NCBI GenBank assembly: GCA_023548195.1
Contig: JAJHZJ010000421.1
Location: 851,357 to 915,356, forward strand
Source: Bettongia penicillata ogilbyi
Lineage: Eukaryota; Chordata; Mammalia; Diprotodontia; Potoroidae
Direction: 5' to 3'
DNA: 64,000 nt
Both the position numbers and the translations under genes were made by a program. Positions 11,186 to 22,974 of this stretch are shown here, piece by piece. The number at the start of each line of letters is the position of its first letter. The stretch's first letter is position 1. The notes beneath the pieces are model-generated. The model saw only the letters and a program-made list of their open reading frames with translations. It was not told the DNA's origin and made no database searches.

Positions 11186-11430
11186 TTGTTGTGGTTCTGG
11201 GTCATGTCCAACTTTTTGAATCCTCCACTTGGAGTTTTCTTGACACAGGTACTGAAATGGTATGCTATTTCCTTCTCCAGCTCATTTTATAGAGGAGGAA
11301 ACTGAAGCAAATAGGATTAAGTGACTTTGCCAGGGTCACACAACTAATAAATGTCTGAAGCCACATTTGAACTGAGGTTTCTCCTAACTCCTGACCTGGC
11401 TCTCTGTCTACTGCACCACCCACCTGTTCC
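11186..11430 (-). mobile_element. Type B SINE (WSINE1-like)
   Basis: Reversed order on the plus strand: 'ttggagttttcttgacacag', 'atttccttctccagctcatt', 'ggaggaaactgaagcaaata', 'gccagggtcacacaactaat', ending 'ctgtctactgcaccacccac'. Confidence 0.9.
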
Positions 11431-11440
11431 AAAAGTTCTG

Positions 11441-12030
11441 AAAAGGAAGTATCTACTACCTCTCAAGGTAGAACATTACACAGTTAGGAAGCTCCTCCTA
11501 ACAAGAATATAAATATGTTTCACCCATATTTGCTCTTGTTTATGCCCTCTAAGGCTAAATAAGATAAATTTAATCCCTCCTTTATATGACAGCCCTTCAA
11601 ATACTTTGACACAACTATAATGTTCTACATGGTCTTCTCTTCTTCCAGCTAGCCATCTCTATTGCATTTAAATGATCACATAGGACCTGGACTCAAAGCT
11701 TTTCACCATACTAGCATCCTCTTTTAAACATTCTCCAACTTATCAATGTCTTTCTTAAATGGTAACACCCAGGACTGACTAGAACACTTCCGATGAGTTC
11801 TGAGAAAAGGGCAAAAAGGAGTTGGACTGTTACTCCTCTATTTTTGGAAGCTAGAATCTAGCATAGTGCCTGGCATATTGTAGACACTTAATGATGTCTG
11901 TTAATTATTTCATTCATTTAATTCATCAACCTATTCAGTAAAGGATAATGGCATATCATGCCACTGACTCATATTGAGATTGCAGTCCACTGCAAATCCC
12001 AGATCTTTTTTCAGACAAATTGCTATCAGG
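11441..12030 (-). mobile_element. CR1/L3-type LINE relic, 3' coding part
   Basis: The plus strand carries, in order, 'gttaggaagctcctcctaac', 'tgacagcccttcaaatactt', 'tctccaacttatcaatgtct', 'cacccaggactgactagaac' and 'attgcagtccactgcaaatc'. This is the reverse complement of the C-terminal end of CR1-family ORF2 as found throughout amniotes. About 11870-11935 ('agcatagtgcctggcatatt') looks like a short secondary SINE/L2 tail insertion. Heavily mutated, with no open frame. Confidence 0.65.
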
Positions 12031-12039
12031 GAATAAAAA

Positions 12040-12560
12040 TTCAGTATAAATAAAATGTTGATTAGAGCTCTAAGACTAATTTCCATAGTAGTAACAGCAA
12101 CAGCGTCAGCATGTCAGTGGAGCATTTTCACATGTATTAACTCATATGATCCTTCTTATAACCTAGGGTCAGACAGGCTTATTCACTTGCCCCAAAATCA
12201 CAAGAAAATTGTTGGCTCCAATAAGGGTTGAGTTACTATTTTTTGATAGTCACAAATAAATATCAAGTAAATATATCACAACAATATCCTTTTGGTGGAC
12301 CCACTGAAAAATCTGGCTGCCTATTACACAGAAATTAGGCTTTAGTTTTGTTTGATTATTGTGCCAATTATCTGTCCTGTAAGATACATGAAATAGGCAT
12401 TTGATCAAACCCCAAAGTCCAGAGGACATTTAACCAGAGAATGTTGGGAAAGAGCTCAAAATCTGTAATAAGCAGCACAATGAGAAAGAATGTGATAATG
12501 AAAAATAAAAAAAAATTTTGGAATTACCTGTTAGTAAAGGTATTCAGATCTTAGAGATGA
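12040..12560. other. Unannotated stretch
   Basis: A short SINE-like trace near 12110-12200, otherwise nothing recognised. Confidence 0.25.
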
Positions 12561-12570
12561 ACAGATAAAT

Positions 12571-12571
<1 letters not shown>

Positions 12572-12639
<68 letters not shown>
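12572..12639 (+). repeat. (GA)n microsatellite, pure
   Basis: About 34 uninterrupted GA units. Confidence 0.95.
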
Positions 12640-12641
<2 letters not shown>

Positions 12642-13400
12642 GAGCCACTCCAGGCCCGCTGTATTTGTTCAAGATGACAAATACAGCCAGTCTTGGGAGG
12701 AGAGGTTGTTTATTTTTGATCATCTTTCTCCTGTTCCATGTCCCCAAATCCCAGGCATCCTGGTTATTGCTTCTTCCCTTACCACCTGTGAACCTCTCTA
12801 TGCCAATGTAAAGATTGATGCATCATTTCATGGAGAAGACTTTATTTAATTTTTGTATCTTACCAAATGTCATACAGTGGTGAAAGGACAGCTGTGCCTG
12901 AAGTTCCTGAATGGATTAGGCAAGCATAGCTAAGTTAGACCAATTTTCTCTAGCAGACAGAAAATCCAAAGCAATGCTCAAACTTCTCCCACTTAAAAAG
13001 AAAGTTAATATAAGTCCATCACTCTATGGACTCAGTCAATGGCCATCTCCACTTGAGAAAACTGCCCTGCATTATACAGGCAAAACAATCCTCACTCCCC
13101 CAATCTTCTTCCAAGCTTCTTTTTGCACAGTATATAAAAAAAATAAGATGACTTGCCAAGGTAAATTAGTCTTCCTATACACCTCCAGCCTTTGACATCT
13201 TTGATCGTGGCCAAACACATCTCAAAGTTTCCTTAATTGAAGATTTCCATGGGAAATGTTTGTAGAATATTCTGGAAACTAGCTGACAGAGTTAACTTAA
13301 ATTCCCTGCAAAATTTTGAAATGTATTATTAAAAAGATTGTTTGTGAGCACTTAGAGTGGCAATCACAAAGAGCCAACTTGAGTTAATCAAAAACAATTG
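12640..13400. other. Unannotated stretch
   Basis: No recognised repeat or gene. A few short open frames show no family resemblance. Confidence 0.3.
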
Positions 13401-13410
13401 ATGCAAGACA

Positions 13411-13470
13411 AGACTCTCTCTGTTTCTCTGTCTCTGTCTCTGTTTCTCTGTCTCTCTGTCTCTGTCTCTG

Positions 13471-13507
<37 letters not shown>
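13411..13507 (+). repeat. (TCTCTG)n / (TC)n microsatellite
   Basis: Hexamer TCTCTG and TC units over about 97 bp. The reverse strand reads as Arg-Asp/Glu repeats, which are not a protein gene. Confidence 0.95.
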
Positions 13508-13524
13508 TAAACTTACGCTTCATC

Positions 13525-14510
13525 TTTAGCAAAGCATTTGATTAATTCCCTCCTGATATCCTTGTGAGAAAGATGAATATATGCAGGCTAGATGAGAATA
13601 TAATTAGGTACATTAAGAACTGGGTGAGTAACTGGACACAGAGAATGTTTAATAAAAAAAAGTCAAAGTCAGCTTAGAGTTAAGAGCCTCAGGACTTTTT
13701 CCTTGTAATGTTCAACATTTGTTTCAATAATTTGAAAGGATCAATATCATATTTTTCAAATTTGTTAATGGCGTCAAGCTAGAAGATATATTTACTAACT
13801 TGGAATCAAGAATGAAAAGAAAGAGAAAGAATGAAAAGAAAGAATGAAAAGAAAAGAAAGAAGGAAGGAAAGAAGGTGGGAAGGGAGAGAGAGAGAAGAA
13901 GGAAGGAAGAAAGAAAGAAATACAACCCCCAACACATAAAAATGCTCTAGCAATGATCTGGACATAATGAGATAAAATAGAGTAGATATAAAGGCAAAGT
14001 CATGCATTAGGGCTTTAAAAATCAACTGTAGAAGCACAAGATGTGGGAGACACAGTTAGATGGTAATTTATATGAAATATATCTGAGAATTTCCATAAAT
14101 ACAAGGTCAGTATGAGTCAGCAGTGTGACATGGCAGCAATAAAAGACTAATGTTATTTTATTCTCCATCACCAAAAACAGAGTCCTAAAGAAGGGAGTTA
14201 ATAGCTCTGTTGCATTCTACAATGGACAGACTAGATCTGGGGTGCATACTTTAGCTCTGGATACCACATTTTAGGAAAGATATTAATGAGCTGGATTTGG
14301 AGGGATGTAGGAAATAATCAAAATCATAGTATATGGAAATTTGTTGAAGGAATTGAGGACACATGCAGAAATTGTGCATCAGTGAACCTTGAAACACAAA
14401 GACTAACCCATTGTAGCAAATCATCTGATCTACTTTTAGTCATGTTGTTGGGCAAATGAAGAGAAGGCATATGGGCAACATGATAGCTGCCTTCGAATAT
14501 TTAAAGTCCT
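13525..14510 (+). pseudogene. CR1/L3-type LINE reverse transcriptase relic
   Basis: 'agcaaagcatttgat' at 13528 encodes SKAFD, the CR1 RT motif A. It is followed by a frame reading close to NWVSNWTQRM (near 13620), then a segment aligning to the F-D-D-T-K-L box in which the catalytic Asp pair is gone (VNGVKL). After a purine microsatellite, 'gtatgagtcagcagtgtgac' (14110), 'ctttagctctggataccaca' (14250) and 'ggcaacatgatagctgcctt' (14473) follow the CR1 C-terminal order. Several stops and frame breaks mean it is inactive. The 11.4 kb and 51.2 kb relics are the same family on the other strand. Confidence 0.7.
13813..13920 (+). repeat. Purine (GAAA/GGAA)n simple repeat inside the CR1 relic
   Basis: About 108 bp of almost pure purine made of AAAG, AAGG and GAGA units. 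Confidence 0.9.
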
Positions 14511-14519
14511 TAGCCTACC

Positions 14520-16480
14520 TGGATAAGAACAACGCCTATGTGCTTTGCACACAGACAGCCCTTAGGATTCCTTTACTTGAATATTTCCCTGAGTGTTTGC
14601 TTTTCTCATGGTACCACTCTACTCCTCAATATAGATTAAAGTTGCTCCATACTCCTTCCATCTATGTAATCACTGGCTACATCTTTCCATAAATCCTTTG
14701 GGAAGAATCTTTCCAATCTCCCAGAATCTTCTCTCTGATACAACATGCAGTTTGTGAATCTTTTCATCCCAAGCCCTTTTTACTTAACATGTTTATCACA
14801 GTGTGATTCTTTGGTACTTTCAAAAGTAATTTTTAGTATTTTGTTTTGGAATAGATAGCAACTATACCTGTAGCCTTATGTGTGGAGGGCATGGAAACTC
14901 TCTCCGCTGATACAAATTGGCAACTGTCTGTAAACTGCAGTCTCAGAAAACTTTCTAGGAACGTTGATTCATCAATTGGCTTTTTCATAATCATACTGTC
15001 AGTATGTGTCTTTTTGACTCCCAAACTGGTGCTTTATCCACTATGCCAAGCTACCTCTCATTTTTTAGTCCCACATTCCAGGGGAATATATAACTAAGGA
15101 GAGGCATATTTCTAGATGAGAATACAAATATCTTTGAAGCATCCAGAAATACTTGCTGAACCAGTTTTCAGCAACAAATCCAGGATTTTATTTTCTTACT
15201 TTTCTCATTTTTTTCTTTTTTTCTCCAGCCAGCCTTCCTGCTGTTACATCTTCTATCAAATTGGACATTGATCGAGTATCTATATGAGAGAAACAAGGGC
15301 GAAAAGCTGCTGAGAAAAAAAAAATCACAATAGTCAGTTTATGTGAGTGCAGTGGACAGATGGGCCTACTCTGATACATTTAGCTTGTCTTAAAAATTAG
15401 CAAGAAGCATGGTGTGGATCAATTCAGCTACAGCGATTAATATTGATTTGGTCATATTGCTGAAAGACCTAGATTGGCCATTTTACAGTTAGATTTGTTG
15501 TCTGCTTTTAGATATGGCTAATGAATCCTTCAGAGTCACTGAAATATGGAAAAAAGTGAAGTCTTTAATATTTATATTAATTAATAACCAAGTTCCTAAA
15601 ATAAATTCAAAATAAATCTAGCCATTCATTTAAACCACATTCCATACCAAATTTTACTGCAACTATCATTGAGTAGTAAATTAACTGATATGAATTTAAC
15701 TCTCTTAACCTATCCTACTTCTAAGTAAAGGCACTAACAATTAATAAAATACTCAAAATAAAATAGCAGAGGAGAAGGTTAAATTGAAAACAAAATAACT
15801 CCAAAGCTTAAGCCCATCCAAACCATTTCAAGGAGAGAAAAACTCTCCAACAGTTTAATTTTTTTTCACTATGATGGAAACTACGGGTTGAAAACTAATT
15901 TAGGGGGATAAAATGGTTAGAGAGAGTGCTGAGTTACGTTTTCTTATTTTATCACTTAAAATAGATTCCAATCCATAGATATCATTTTAGTAAAAAGAGT
16001 GTTTTATGTCTTGAAAACATGTTTTTCTTCCTTGACATTTCCCTCATCCCCCTGGGAGAGAGGGGGAAGGTAAGTTGCTGTGTGCAGGTAAGTTCTTATT
16101 TGTTTTTGTGTAATCGTTGATGAAGAAAATGTTAACGATACAGATTAAACTTAAAAGTGTGTCCTGTGCCCATTTTTTTTCCTTTCTGGAATTGTTAAAC
16201 ATTCATCAGCACACACCTAGTCTAGAATGCATGCCCCACTCTGTAGAAGTATTCCCATCCATTTCTACTAAAATCACTTACTCCCTGAATTCTGATATAT
16301 ACTGTATCAAGGTTCTGGAGTGGATTGAGTCACAAGGCTGAACTAATATGAACAGCACTGAATATCCCCAATATACAATAATACAGTGGCAGAAAGACCC
16401 AAAACCAAATATGGTTCAGTTGAATGGCTCCAGCCAAAATTAATCAGTCTCTTCCCTTTGCTCACTCTACACATTTCATT
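14520..16480. other. Unannotated stretch
   Basis: Mostly AT-rich. A reversed SINE head trace ('ctttatccactatgccaagc') at 15029-15060; otherwise no gene or repeat recognised. Confidence 0.3.
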
Positions 16481-16490
16481 TAAAAAAAAA

Positions 16491-16782
16491 TACTTTAACA
16501 TTCACTTTTTTACTTTTTGAGCTCCAACTTCTCTCCTTCTCCACCACACACTGAGAAGGCAAACAATATGATATCAATTATATATATATATATATGTATA
16601 TATATGTGTGAAGTTATACAAAGCATATTTCCATATTAACCATGTTGCAAAAAGCAAGAAACATAAAGTTAAAGAAAAAGTATTCTTCAAACTATATTCA
16701 GAGTTCATCAGTTCTCTTCTCTCTAGAGGCCAATAACATTTTTCATCATGAGTTATTTCAGAATTATCTTCTAGGTCATCGA
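16491..16782 (-). repeat. Dispersed repeat R1, copy 1 (possible L1 3' UTR)
   Basis: 'tttgagctccaacttctctc', 'actgagaaggcaaacaatat' and 'catatttccatattaaccat' recur in order at 43615-43765 ('tttgagttccatattctctc', 'actgagaaaacaagcaattc'). It contains a (TA)n tract. I remember similar text as frequent in marsupial DNA and suspect an L1 3' UTR, but the name and strand are uncertain. Confidence 0.55.
16575..16609 (+). repeat. (TA)n microsatellite
   Basis: 'atatatatatatatat' with one GT interruption, inside R1. Confidence 0.9.
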
Positions 16783-16789
16783 AACCAGA

Positions 16790-18295
16790 ATGCCCATTAA
16801 AGGTTATCTGTTCCAAATGTTTTATTTTACAGGAGAGGATATGAAGGGTTAGCATCAGCGTTAGAGAAGCACAGTCACAAGACAAGGTCACAGAGGTGGC
16901 TATGTAGACTAGCAGAATGTAGTGGTCTGAACAGACCACCCTGTTCCTGGTTTAATACTCTTTTCTTTGGCCCCTCAGGAGTTTAAGTAACTGTCATCAT
17001 ATTTGTAACCATTTAGACATAATTGGGGAGGAGAGGGAGCTACATCTAACATAACATAATTAAAATGTAACAAAAAGGAAATGTAAAAGAGGTGAATAGA
17101 CTGAAAGCAGCTGGCCGCTGAGCAGTAACCAGAGGCGGCTCCCTCAAAGGGAGATGTTGGCTGTGTATTTCATCTTTCCTTTCCCTTTTCGCAACAGATG
17201 GATGAGGACTTGGTGTCCCAACACATGAATGTTTTATATAGGTGTATGATCCTCATTTTGGCTAGGTACAACTGAGTAGCTTCTTTTTTTGTTTTTTTTT
17301 TTGTCCTGCCAGGTGTTCTTTTAAGTGACTTTTAAGACTGACTTTTAAGTTTGCATGTTCTTACCTCTACCTAGCAATCTGAAGGTATGAAAGAGAAAAA
17401 AATATTACTCCTTTGAAATACAGCTCTCTTCTTGAACTCACTGCCTTGAAGACCTACCTCTTGCTGTTAACAGAAAGTTGGGGTTTTGAGGCTTCATTTT
17501 TTAGAATGTTTGAAATATTAACTCTGAAAGGAAATCTCTATCACCTCTCCACCCAAATTAGGTCATCCTGAAAATTAAGTGGCTGGCTAGATCCAATAAG
17601 TTTCTCTCAGAATATCCCTGTATCTTGTACCTTCCTGACCATAGGAACAATTTAATATGTTCTGTTTATAGAATGGACAAGAGGTTCCCATTGTTCAGTT
17701 CTCTACCAAATAGCTAAGATGTTCTTTCTTATCTATTGGTCATATCATTTTCCCTTGACCACTTCTCTGAATTCTGACAATGTATTCCCTCCAAGCAAGG
17801 ATGTGCTGGTAAATATTTAATGATTGACTCTCAAGGAAAAAAGCACAAAAATCATACTTTTATGTTTAATCTGCAATAATACATTATCCACCTTCTTTCT
17901 AGTTTAGTTAAATATCAATTCCTGTTTAAACAAGAACTTGTTTAAACATCAATTTTTCTAAAATACAATGTTTTTTTCATATTGAGATATTTGCTGCACT
18001 TAGAAAATATATTATTAATATCTGAAGGGAACAAAAGCAACTAAATATATCATTTGAAGGAAAAATAGGTGCCAAGTATTTTCTTTATTGTGTTAGTCAT
18101 TTTCGCCACTACAGCCCCACTCTGATGACTCATCTCAGCTTAGAAGTGACCTAGATTCTTAATTCTGGAAGTCTGCTCATGAAACATGACCTGTGCCTTG
18201 CTCTGTGAAGCTGGAAATGGTTAAAGTAGAAGCTGAATGATGAACTTCATATATCTTGACTGAGTACTGACTTGCCTAGGATTTAGATTTAGATT
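16790..18295. other. Unannotated stretch with one GC-richer islet
   Basis: About 17105-17150 ('ggccgctgagcagtaacc', 'gaggcggctccct') has CpGs unusual for its AT-rich surroundings. The rest shows no gene or repeat that I recognise. Poly-T near 17285-17305. Confidence 0.3.
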
Positions 18296-18301
18296 TCTCA
18301 T

Positions 18302-18465
18302 AAATATAGAACTGAAAAGGATCTTGGAAATCATCAAATTAAATCCCTTCATTTTGCAGGTAAAGAACTAATGGCCAGAGAGGTTGTGACTTACCCAAGC
18401 TCAGACAGGTAGAACTGGAATTTGAACTGAGATCTTCAGATTCCTTAACCAGTCTGCTTTCCTCT
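18302..18465 (-). mobile_element. Type C SINE (MIR-like)
   Basis: 'atatagaactgaaaaggatc', 'ttcattttgcaggtaaagaa', 'ggccagagaggttgtgac' and 'ttgaactgagatcttcagat' in reversed order. Confidence 0.7.
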
Positions 18466-18657
18466 TTCTCCATATTGTCTACTTTAGTAGATAAGTATGA
18501 AAAGGTCACCCTCAGGAAACTGTCATAGCAGATCAATAACAAATTGGGGGGAACATTTGAAGTACTCAAGAGGGACATGTGAGAACTGATCACAGACATA
18601 GGGAGAAGTATACTTTTTCTACAACCCAAGAAATGTAGGTAAGGAGAAAAAAGGGTC

Positions 18658-19042
18658 ATAAGATCATAGATTTGGAATTAGTCTAAACCATTAATTTCAC
18701 AGATAAGGAAACTGGAACCAAGGGAGATTAAGGAATATACTCAAATTTACATAAGTTAGAAGTCTAAGGGGCAACAGTATAATGCATTGAGCACGCAGCA
18801 TGGAGTCAGGAAGACTCATCTTCCTGACTTGAAATCTGGCACTTAACACTATTTGCCTTAGTTCCTCATCTGCAAAATAAACTGGAGAAAACAATAGTAG
18901 AACATTCTAGTACTTCTGCCAATAATACCCCAAATGGGGTCATAAAGAGTGGGATACCACTGAAATGAACAACAGCAAAAATGACAACAGCAGAAGAGTA
19001 AAGATTTGAACATAGATCCTCTGACTCCAAATCCAGATTATT
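18658..19042 (-). mobile_element. Type C SINE split by a type B SINE
   Basis: The left part, 18658-18766 ('catagatttggaattagtct', 'cacagataaggaaactggaa'), and right part, 18992-19042 ('agatttgaacatagatcctc', 'tgactccaaatccag'), make one SINE when the insert at 18768-18990 is removed. Confidence 0.7.
18768..18990 (+). mobile_element. Type B SINE (WSINE1-like), nested
   Basis: 'ggggcaacagtataatgcat' head, 'gcatggagtcaggaagactc', tail 'taccccaaatggggtcataa' and 'actgaaatgaacaacagc'. Younger than the SINE it interrupts. Confidence 0.85.
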
Positions 19043-19049
19043 TTCATCT

Positions 19050-19780
19050 TTCCCCTGTTTTCCTTTTTTCTTCTCCTTCCCAATTTCTGCTCCTCTTCTT
19101 ATTTTCATTCAACCTCATGGGGAGAAAATTCTTCTTTATCAATGAATGTATGCAATATGCATTTTTAAGTGATTTTTCTCAAGTACCCACAAGGCCACTT
19201 TCTTCTTTTCAATTAAGATACTGGGAATTGATAAAGGAAATGAATTGCACCTGTTACTTTATTATTATCAAATAACTTTATATCATTTGTTTTCTGTATT
19301 AGACAATTCTGTATTCAGACAATCAGAAGAATGACTGTGTATATTTATGGTATGTATATGGACATATGATTGATGGATGAGTGGGCAGATGAATGTATGG
19401 ATGCATGGATATGTTCATCTCCTGGATGGCAAGGCCACTTTGTTATTTGATAAAGGTAGCTACCGAAGAAAATGTATTATTATAATTTTTACAAAACAAT
19501 GCTAGGATTCATTCCTACTACCTACCCTGATAGTTAAACAATTTATTTTATTTTAGTTGGTCCTGACTACTTGACTTCCCCTTCTTTTATTTGTTTTACT
19601 TAACATTCTCCTCACCTCATATACTGTCCCCAGATCCACCAGTTATCTTCACTATCAAAGTACAGAATCTGAAAAAAATGAAATGTAACCTAAACCAGAC
19701 AAAAATATCTTAGTTTTCAGTCATTTTTAATAAATGGATTCTTTACTATTATAGTATCCATGTTGATTATGTCCCCCGTA
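19050..19780. other. Unannotated stretch
   Basis: A short TGGA-like simple repeat lies near 19360-19410. Otherwise nothing recognised. Confidence 0.3.
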
Positions 19781-19783
19781 ATA

Positions 19784-19985
19784 AAGTCATAGGATCATAT
19801 ATTAAAGGTTGAATGGGATCTTAAAGGTCAACAAGCCAAACCTCCTCATTTCACAAATGAGAACATTGAGATCCATAAAAATAAGGTAACTTATTGAAGG
19901 TCACACTGGTAGCTAATATTAGAACTAAAATTTAAATGGAGGTCCTCTGACTGCAATTTCAGTGTTCTTTCCATGACAACACATT
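19784..19985 (-). mobile_element. Type C SINE (MIR-like)
   Basis: 'gtcataggatcatatattaa', 'gaatgggatcttaaaggtca', 'catttcacaaatgagaacat', 'gaaggtcacactggtagcta', ending 'gttctttccatgacaac'. Confidence 0.7.
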
Positions 19986-20164
19986 TCCTCTATCATCCTT
20001 TCTCCTTGATATACCTTAAGTTCAGGAAAGTCCCTATTTGTCTCTTTGCAAATCAACGCTGTGATTTGGTACTAACATGATAAGTTTGTTTTTCTATATT
20101 CAATAAATATTCTAATGGGATATATGGAATGCTCAGGGAGGACAATTATCTCTGATATGAGGGA

Positions 20165-20650
20165 TTGCTGAATCATTTTCGGGGCTGCTCATGCACCTTT
20201 GGTGTCATCTACATATCAAAGAAGCTGTAGCATAAGTAAAGGCCTCACCCAGGTAAAACTGTCTTGGCAAACGGACTAAATCAGATTGAGGGTAGTCAAC
20301 AGGTCTCAAACCCATCTGTGACTTAGCAGCATGTCTGCCCAATGCATGTGAAGACTTTCCCCAGAAGAATGAGCTGATTAGAACAATTTGTTCAACCAGC
20401 CATGAAGGCAGCTGAAGCAGGTGCTGTGAAATGCTTAGAGCTTGGGGAGACATTAAAGATGCCATTGCATACCAGGCCATTGCCAGTAGTCTTGACTTGT
20501 GTACTGCTAACGTACTTTGATGTCTCAGAAAGAGAAAGTGAAGCTGACTTGTTGTACAACTCTGCCTCACTTAAATACAATTCACATGTGAGTCAAGACA
20601 TCATTCTACAATACCATTACTCCTTTCAAAAATAAAGGAAAAACAACAAA
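20165..20650 (+). mobile_element. Non-autonomous LINE 3' end or SINE with '(aac)n' tail
   Basis: 'actctgcctcacttaaatac' and 'gtgagtcaagacatcattct', then 'ttactcctttcaaaaataaa' and 'ggaaaaacaac', follow a marsupial repeat I remember as ending 'ggtcctctttgaaaacgaaggacaa'. The reverse strand has a 121-codon open frame here, but it lies in this non-coding repeat. Confidence 0.5.
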
Positions 20651-21059
20651 TATCCTAATATTGATGCAATAAATTTCTGTAATTTTTTTCTTTTGAAAAC
20701 TTACCACATGTCATCTAGTATATTCCAGTAATTCCTTTCTAAGGAAAAGTTAATGCTATTTTATTCATGTTCCTTATAATTCATAGAGTATCAAGAGAAA
20801 AATGTTGGTCTTAAAATTGATGACTGCATCACAGAATAGTTTGGGATGGTTGAAATCACTGTATCATTTCCCAAATGAAATTCAGTCTCCTTTTTTCTGC
20901 TTATCCAATTCAATATCTATTTGAGGTATCTTTCTAAGCTCAGTCTATTAAGGGACTAACTTCACTATCTGCACATTCAGTTGTGCATCAAGTCTGGACA
21001 ATAGCTATGCATTTGATACTTCCTTTGTGGATTTTTAAGGTGCTCTCTTGGGGGTGACC

Positions 21060-21480
21060 ATTGATCTCATTGCTGAGGATCTCTGATAACACGTAGCCTA
21101 TAGAGCATGATGCAATCTGAATGCATGAACAGAAATATGGGGAAGGTCCGACTATTCATAAAGAATTCATCTTCCATTTGGGTATTATAGGATATTTTTC
21201 CATGCCAGAAGTGAATGCCTGTTTAAAACATACAGTTCTTTGGTCTACTCCATGCTTCATATAGATAAGAAGAGAATCATTGAATAAGGTTACTTCTACA
21301 TTGAACCTATCAAGAAATGTCTAATCTCAATGCATGCAGAGATGATTATCTTTTTAGAAGGAAACTGTTAAGAATGGGTTTTGCTCTACCAATTCAAATC
21401 AACAATCAATAGACACAGTGAGATCTCATATTCTCTGTACCTTTTAGTCAGCTGTGCAACTGTGAACATGAATCTTTCAG
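21060..21480 (-). pseudogene. Possible RTE-type LINE reverse transcriptase relic
   Basis: On the minus strand, near 21470-21420, a frame reads like QLTKRYREYEISL, resembling the segment before motif A of RTE-clade RTs. Near 21300-21190 a frame reads VTLFNDSLLIYMKHGV, resembling the later LFND-x-L-x-I-x-x-x-x-GV-x-Q segment. Stops separate the pieces and no catalytic box survives. A translated search would decide. Confidence 0.4.
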
Positions 21481-21784
21481 TAGAAATCCAATATTCTTCT
21501 GTTGATGCTATGTGTTCTGAATAATGGAATACCACAGTCACCAAAGAATCAGAATTGTGGGTGACTCAAAAGGAAACTGAAAGATTCACAGTGGATTCAA
21601 GTAGGCTGTAGCATATTGCCAAAGAGGACTTATTCTCAGGAAGTGCTGCAAAAGATATCAACCATTAATTTATGACCAAAAACAGAAGTGAGCCTATAGG
21701 TGCTGCCCTGGTCATTCACAGAATGTAAGAAGACCTAGAGAAGGCCTCAGATAGGCTCAATTATCAGAATATAGCCTTGTGGCT

Positions 21785-22018
21785 AAACAAAGCACAGTAG
21801 ATAGAGTCTGGAAGACCTTAGTTTAAGTCTTACCTCAGATACTTACTGGTTATATCTCCCTGTGCAAGACACCTCTCTCAGCTTCAGTATCCTCATACAT
21901 AAAATGGAGATAATAACTCCTACTTACCTAGTTGCTATGAGGATAAAATAAAATAGTATTCATAAGCACACTGCAAATCTTAAAAGTCTGTAGAAATGTT
22001 AGCTCTCAATAATAATAA
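21785..22018 (+). mobile_element. Type A SINE (CORE-SINE)
   Basis: 'gcacagtagatagagtctgg', 'ctcagatacttactggttat', 'taaaatggagataataactc' and 'gttgctatgaggataaaata', ending 'gaaatgttagctctcaataa'. Confidence 0.85.
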
Positions 22019-22235
22019 ATTAAGCCCTTAATTCTCTAACAATGAAATCATCCTTATTCTTCGTTATTATCATTTCTGAGTATTCCATCAACAGTAACCA
22101 TACCCTGAATGCTTTTGTTATAAAACTGCAAATGTGCAAAGAAATTGTGTCTTTTTAATACCATTTTCTGAGCAATAAGCTACTTTAATCTGAAAGAATG
22201 TTGAAATATCCACACATCTTAGGGAAGACCATTGC

Positions 22236-22322
22236 TAAATGATGATGATAGCACACATTTATCTAATGCCTTAAGGTTTGCAAAGTATTTTTCCTATATT
22301 GTCTCATTTGGTGTTATCAGGT
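22236..22322 (-). mobile_element. Type A SINE, 3' fragment
   Basis: 'gatagcacacatttatctaa', 'taaggtttgcaaagtatttt' and 'tattgtctcatttggt' form a reversed tail without the head. Confidence 0.6.
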
Positions 22323-22329
22323 GACAGAT

Positions 22330-22970
22330 AATTTAGTGTTAAATTGTGACCCAGCATCCATGGCATGTCCGTACTCTGCAGTACCACACTTCCTCACTAA
22401 GGGATTCTGTGATCATTTACTCCTAATGCCATGCACTTCTATGATCCCTGGTTGGAGAAGCAAGCTTCTGTCTGGGAGCTCATCAATTGTTAGGATTCCA
22501 AAGGAATTCTCTGAGTGATCCTACATTAAAATATAGACACATGGAAATCTGGGGCATATTTCAGAATGAAAACCATAAGAAAAGTTGAAAAGGTAGCTGT
22601 GGGGTGGATGAAAGGAGAAGAGTAGATTGAAGGACAAAGAAGATTAATGATAACTGGCTTATCACCCAAACTTTCATTTGGGAGCAGAGGAAAAAAGTAT
22701 TGGGATTACTGGGGATTTATTTTTTAACAGATAATTACCATAGCAAATCTCAGAAGATCAACTATATGGAAGATCTACATCAGCCTGATGATAGTGTATC
22801 TGCTGCTACCACAAGTGATGCAGAGAATGGTGAAATAGAAGACCCATTAGATTATAATTAATTACCTAAAATTAAATGAGTTAACAACAAATCTGGAAAT
22901 AAAATCTAACCCTCCTGAACTCCAGTGTTCTTGCCATTATGCCATATTGACCTAGCATTTTTTAAAAAGT
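22330..22970. other. Mostly unannotated; reversed SINE end at 22905-22965
   Basis: 'cctgaactccagtgttcttg' followed by 'ccattatgccatatt' is a reversed SINE head. The rest is not recognised. Confidence 0.35.
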
Positions 22971-22974
22971 AATT

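Noticed and set aside
13411..13507. Regular TCTCTG array considered as CRISPR or tandem regulatory array
   Set aside because: Six-base units without spacers: a simple microsatellite in a vertebrate genome.
16574..16939. 121-codon minus-strand frame
   Set aside because: Covers repeat R1 and a TA microsatellite; the second R1 copy does not maintain it.
20205..20570. 121-codon minus-strand frame
   Set aside because: Lies wholly inside a dispersed non-coding retroelement 3' region.
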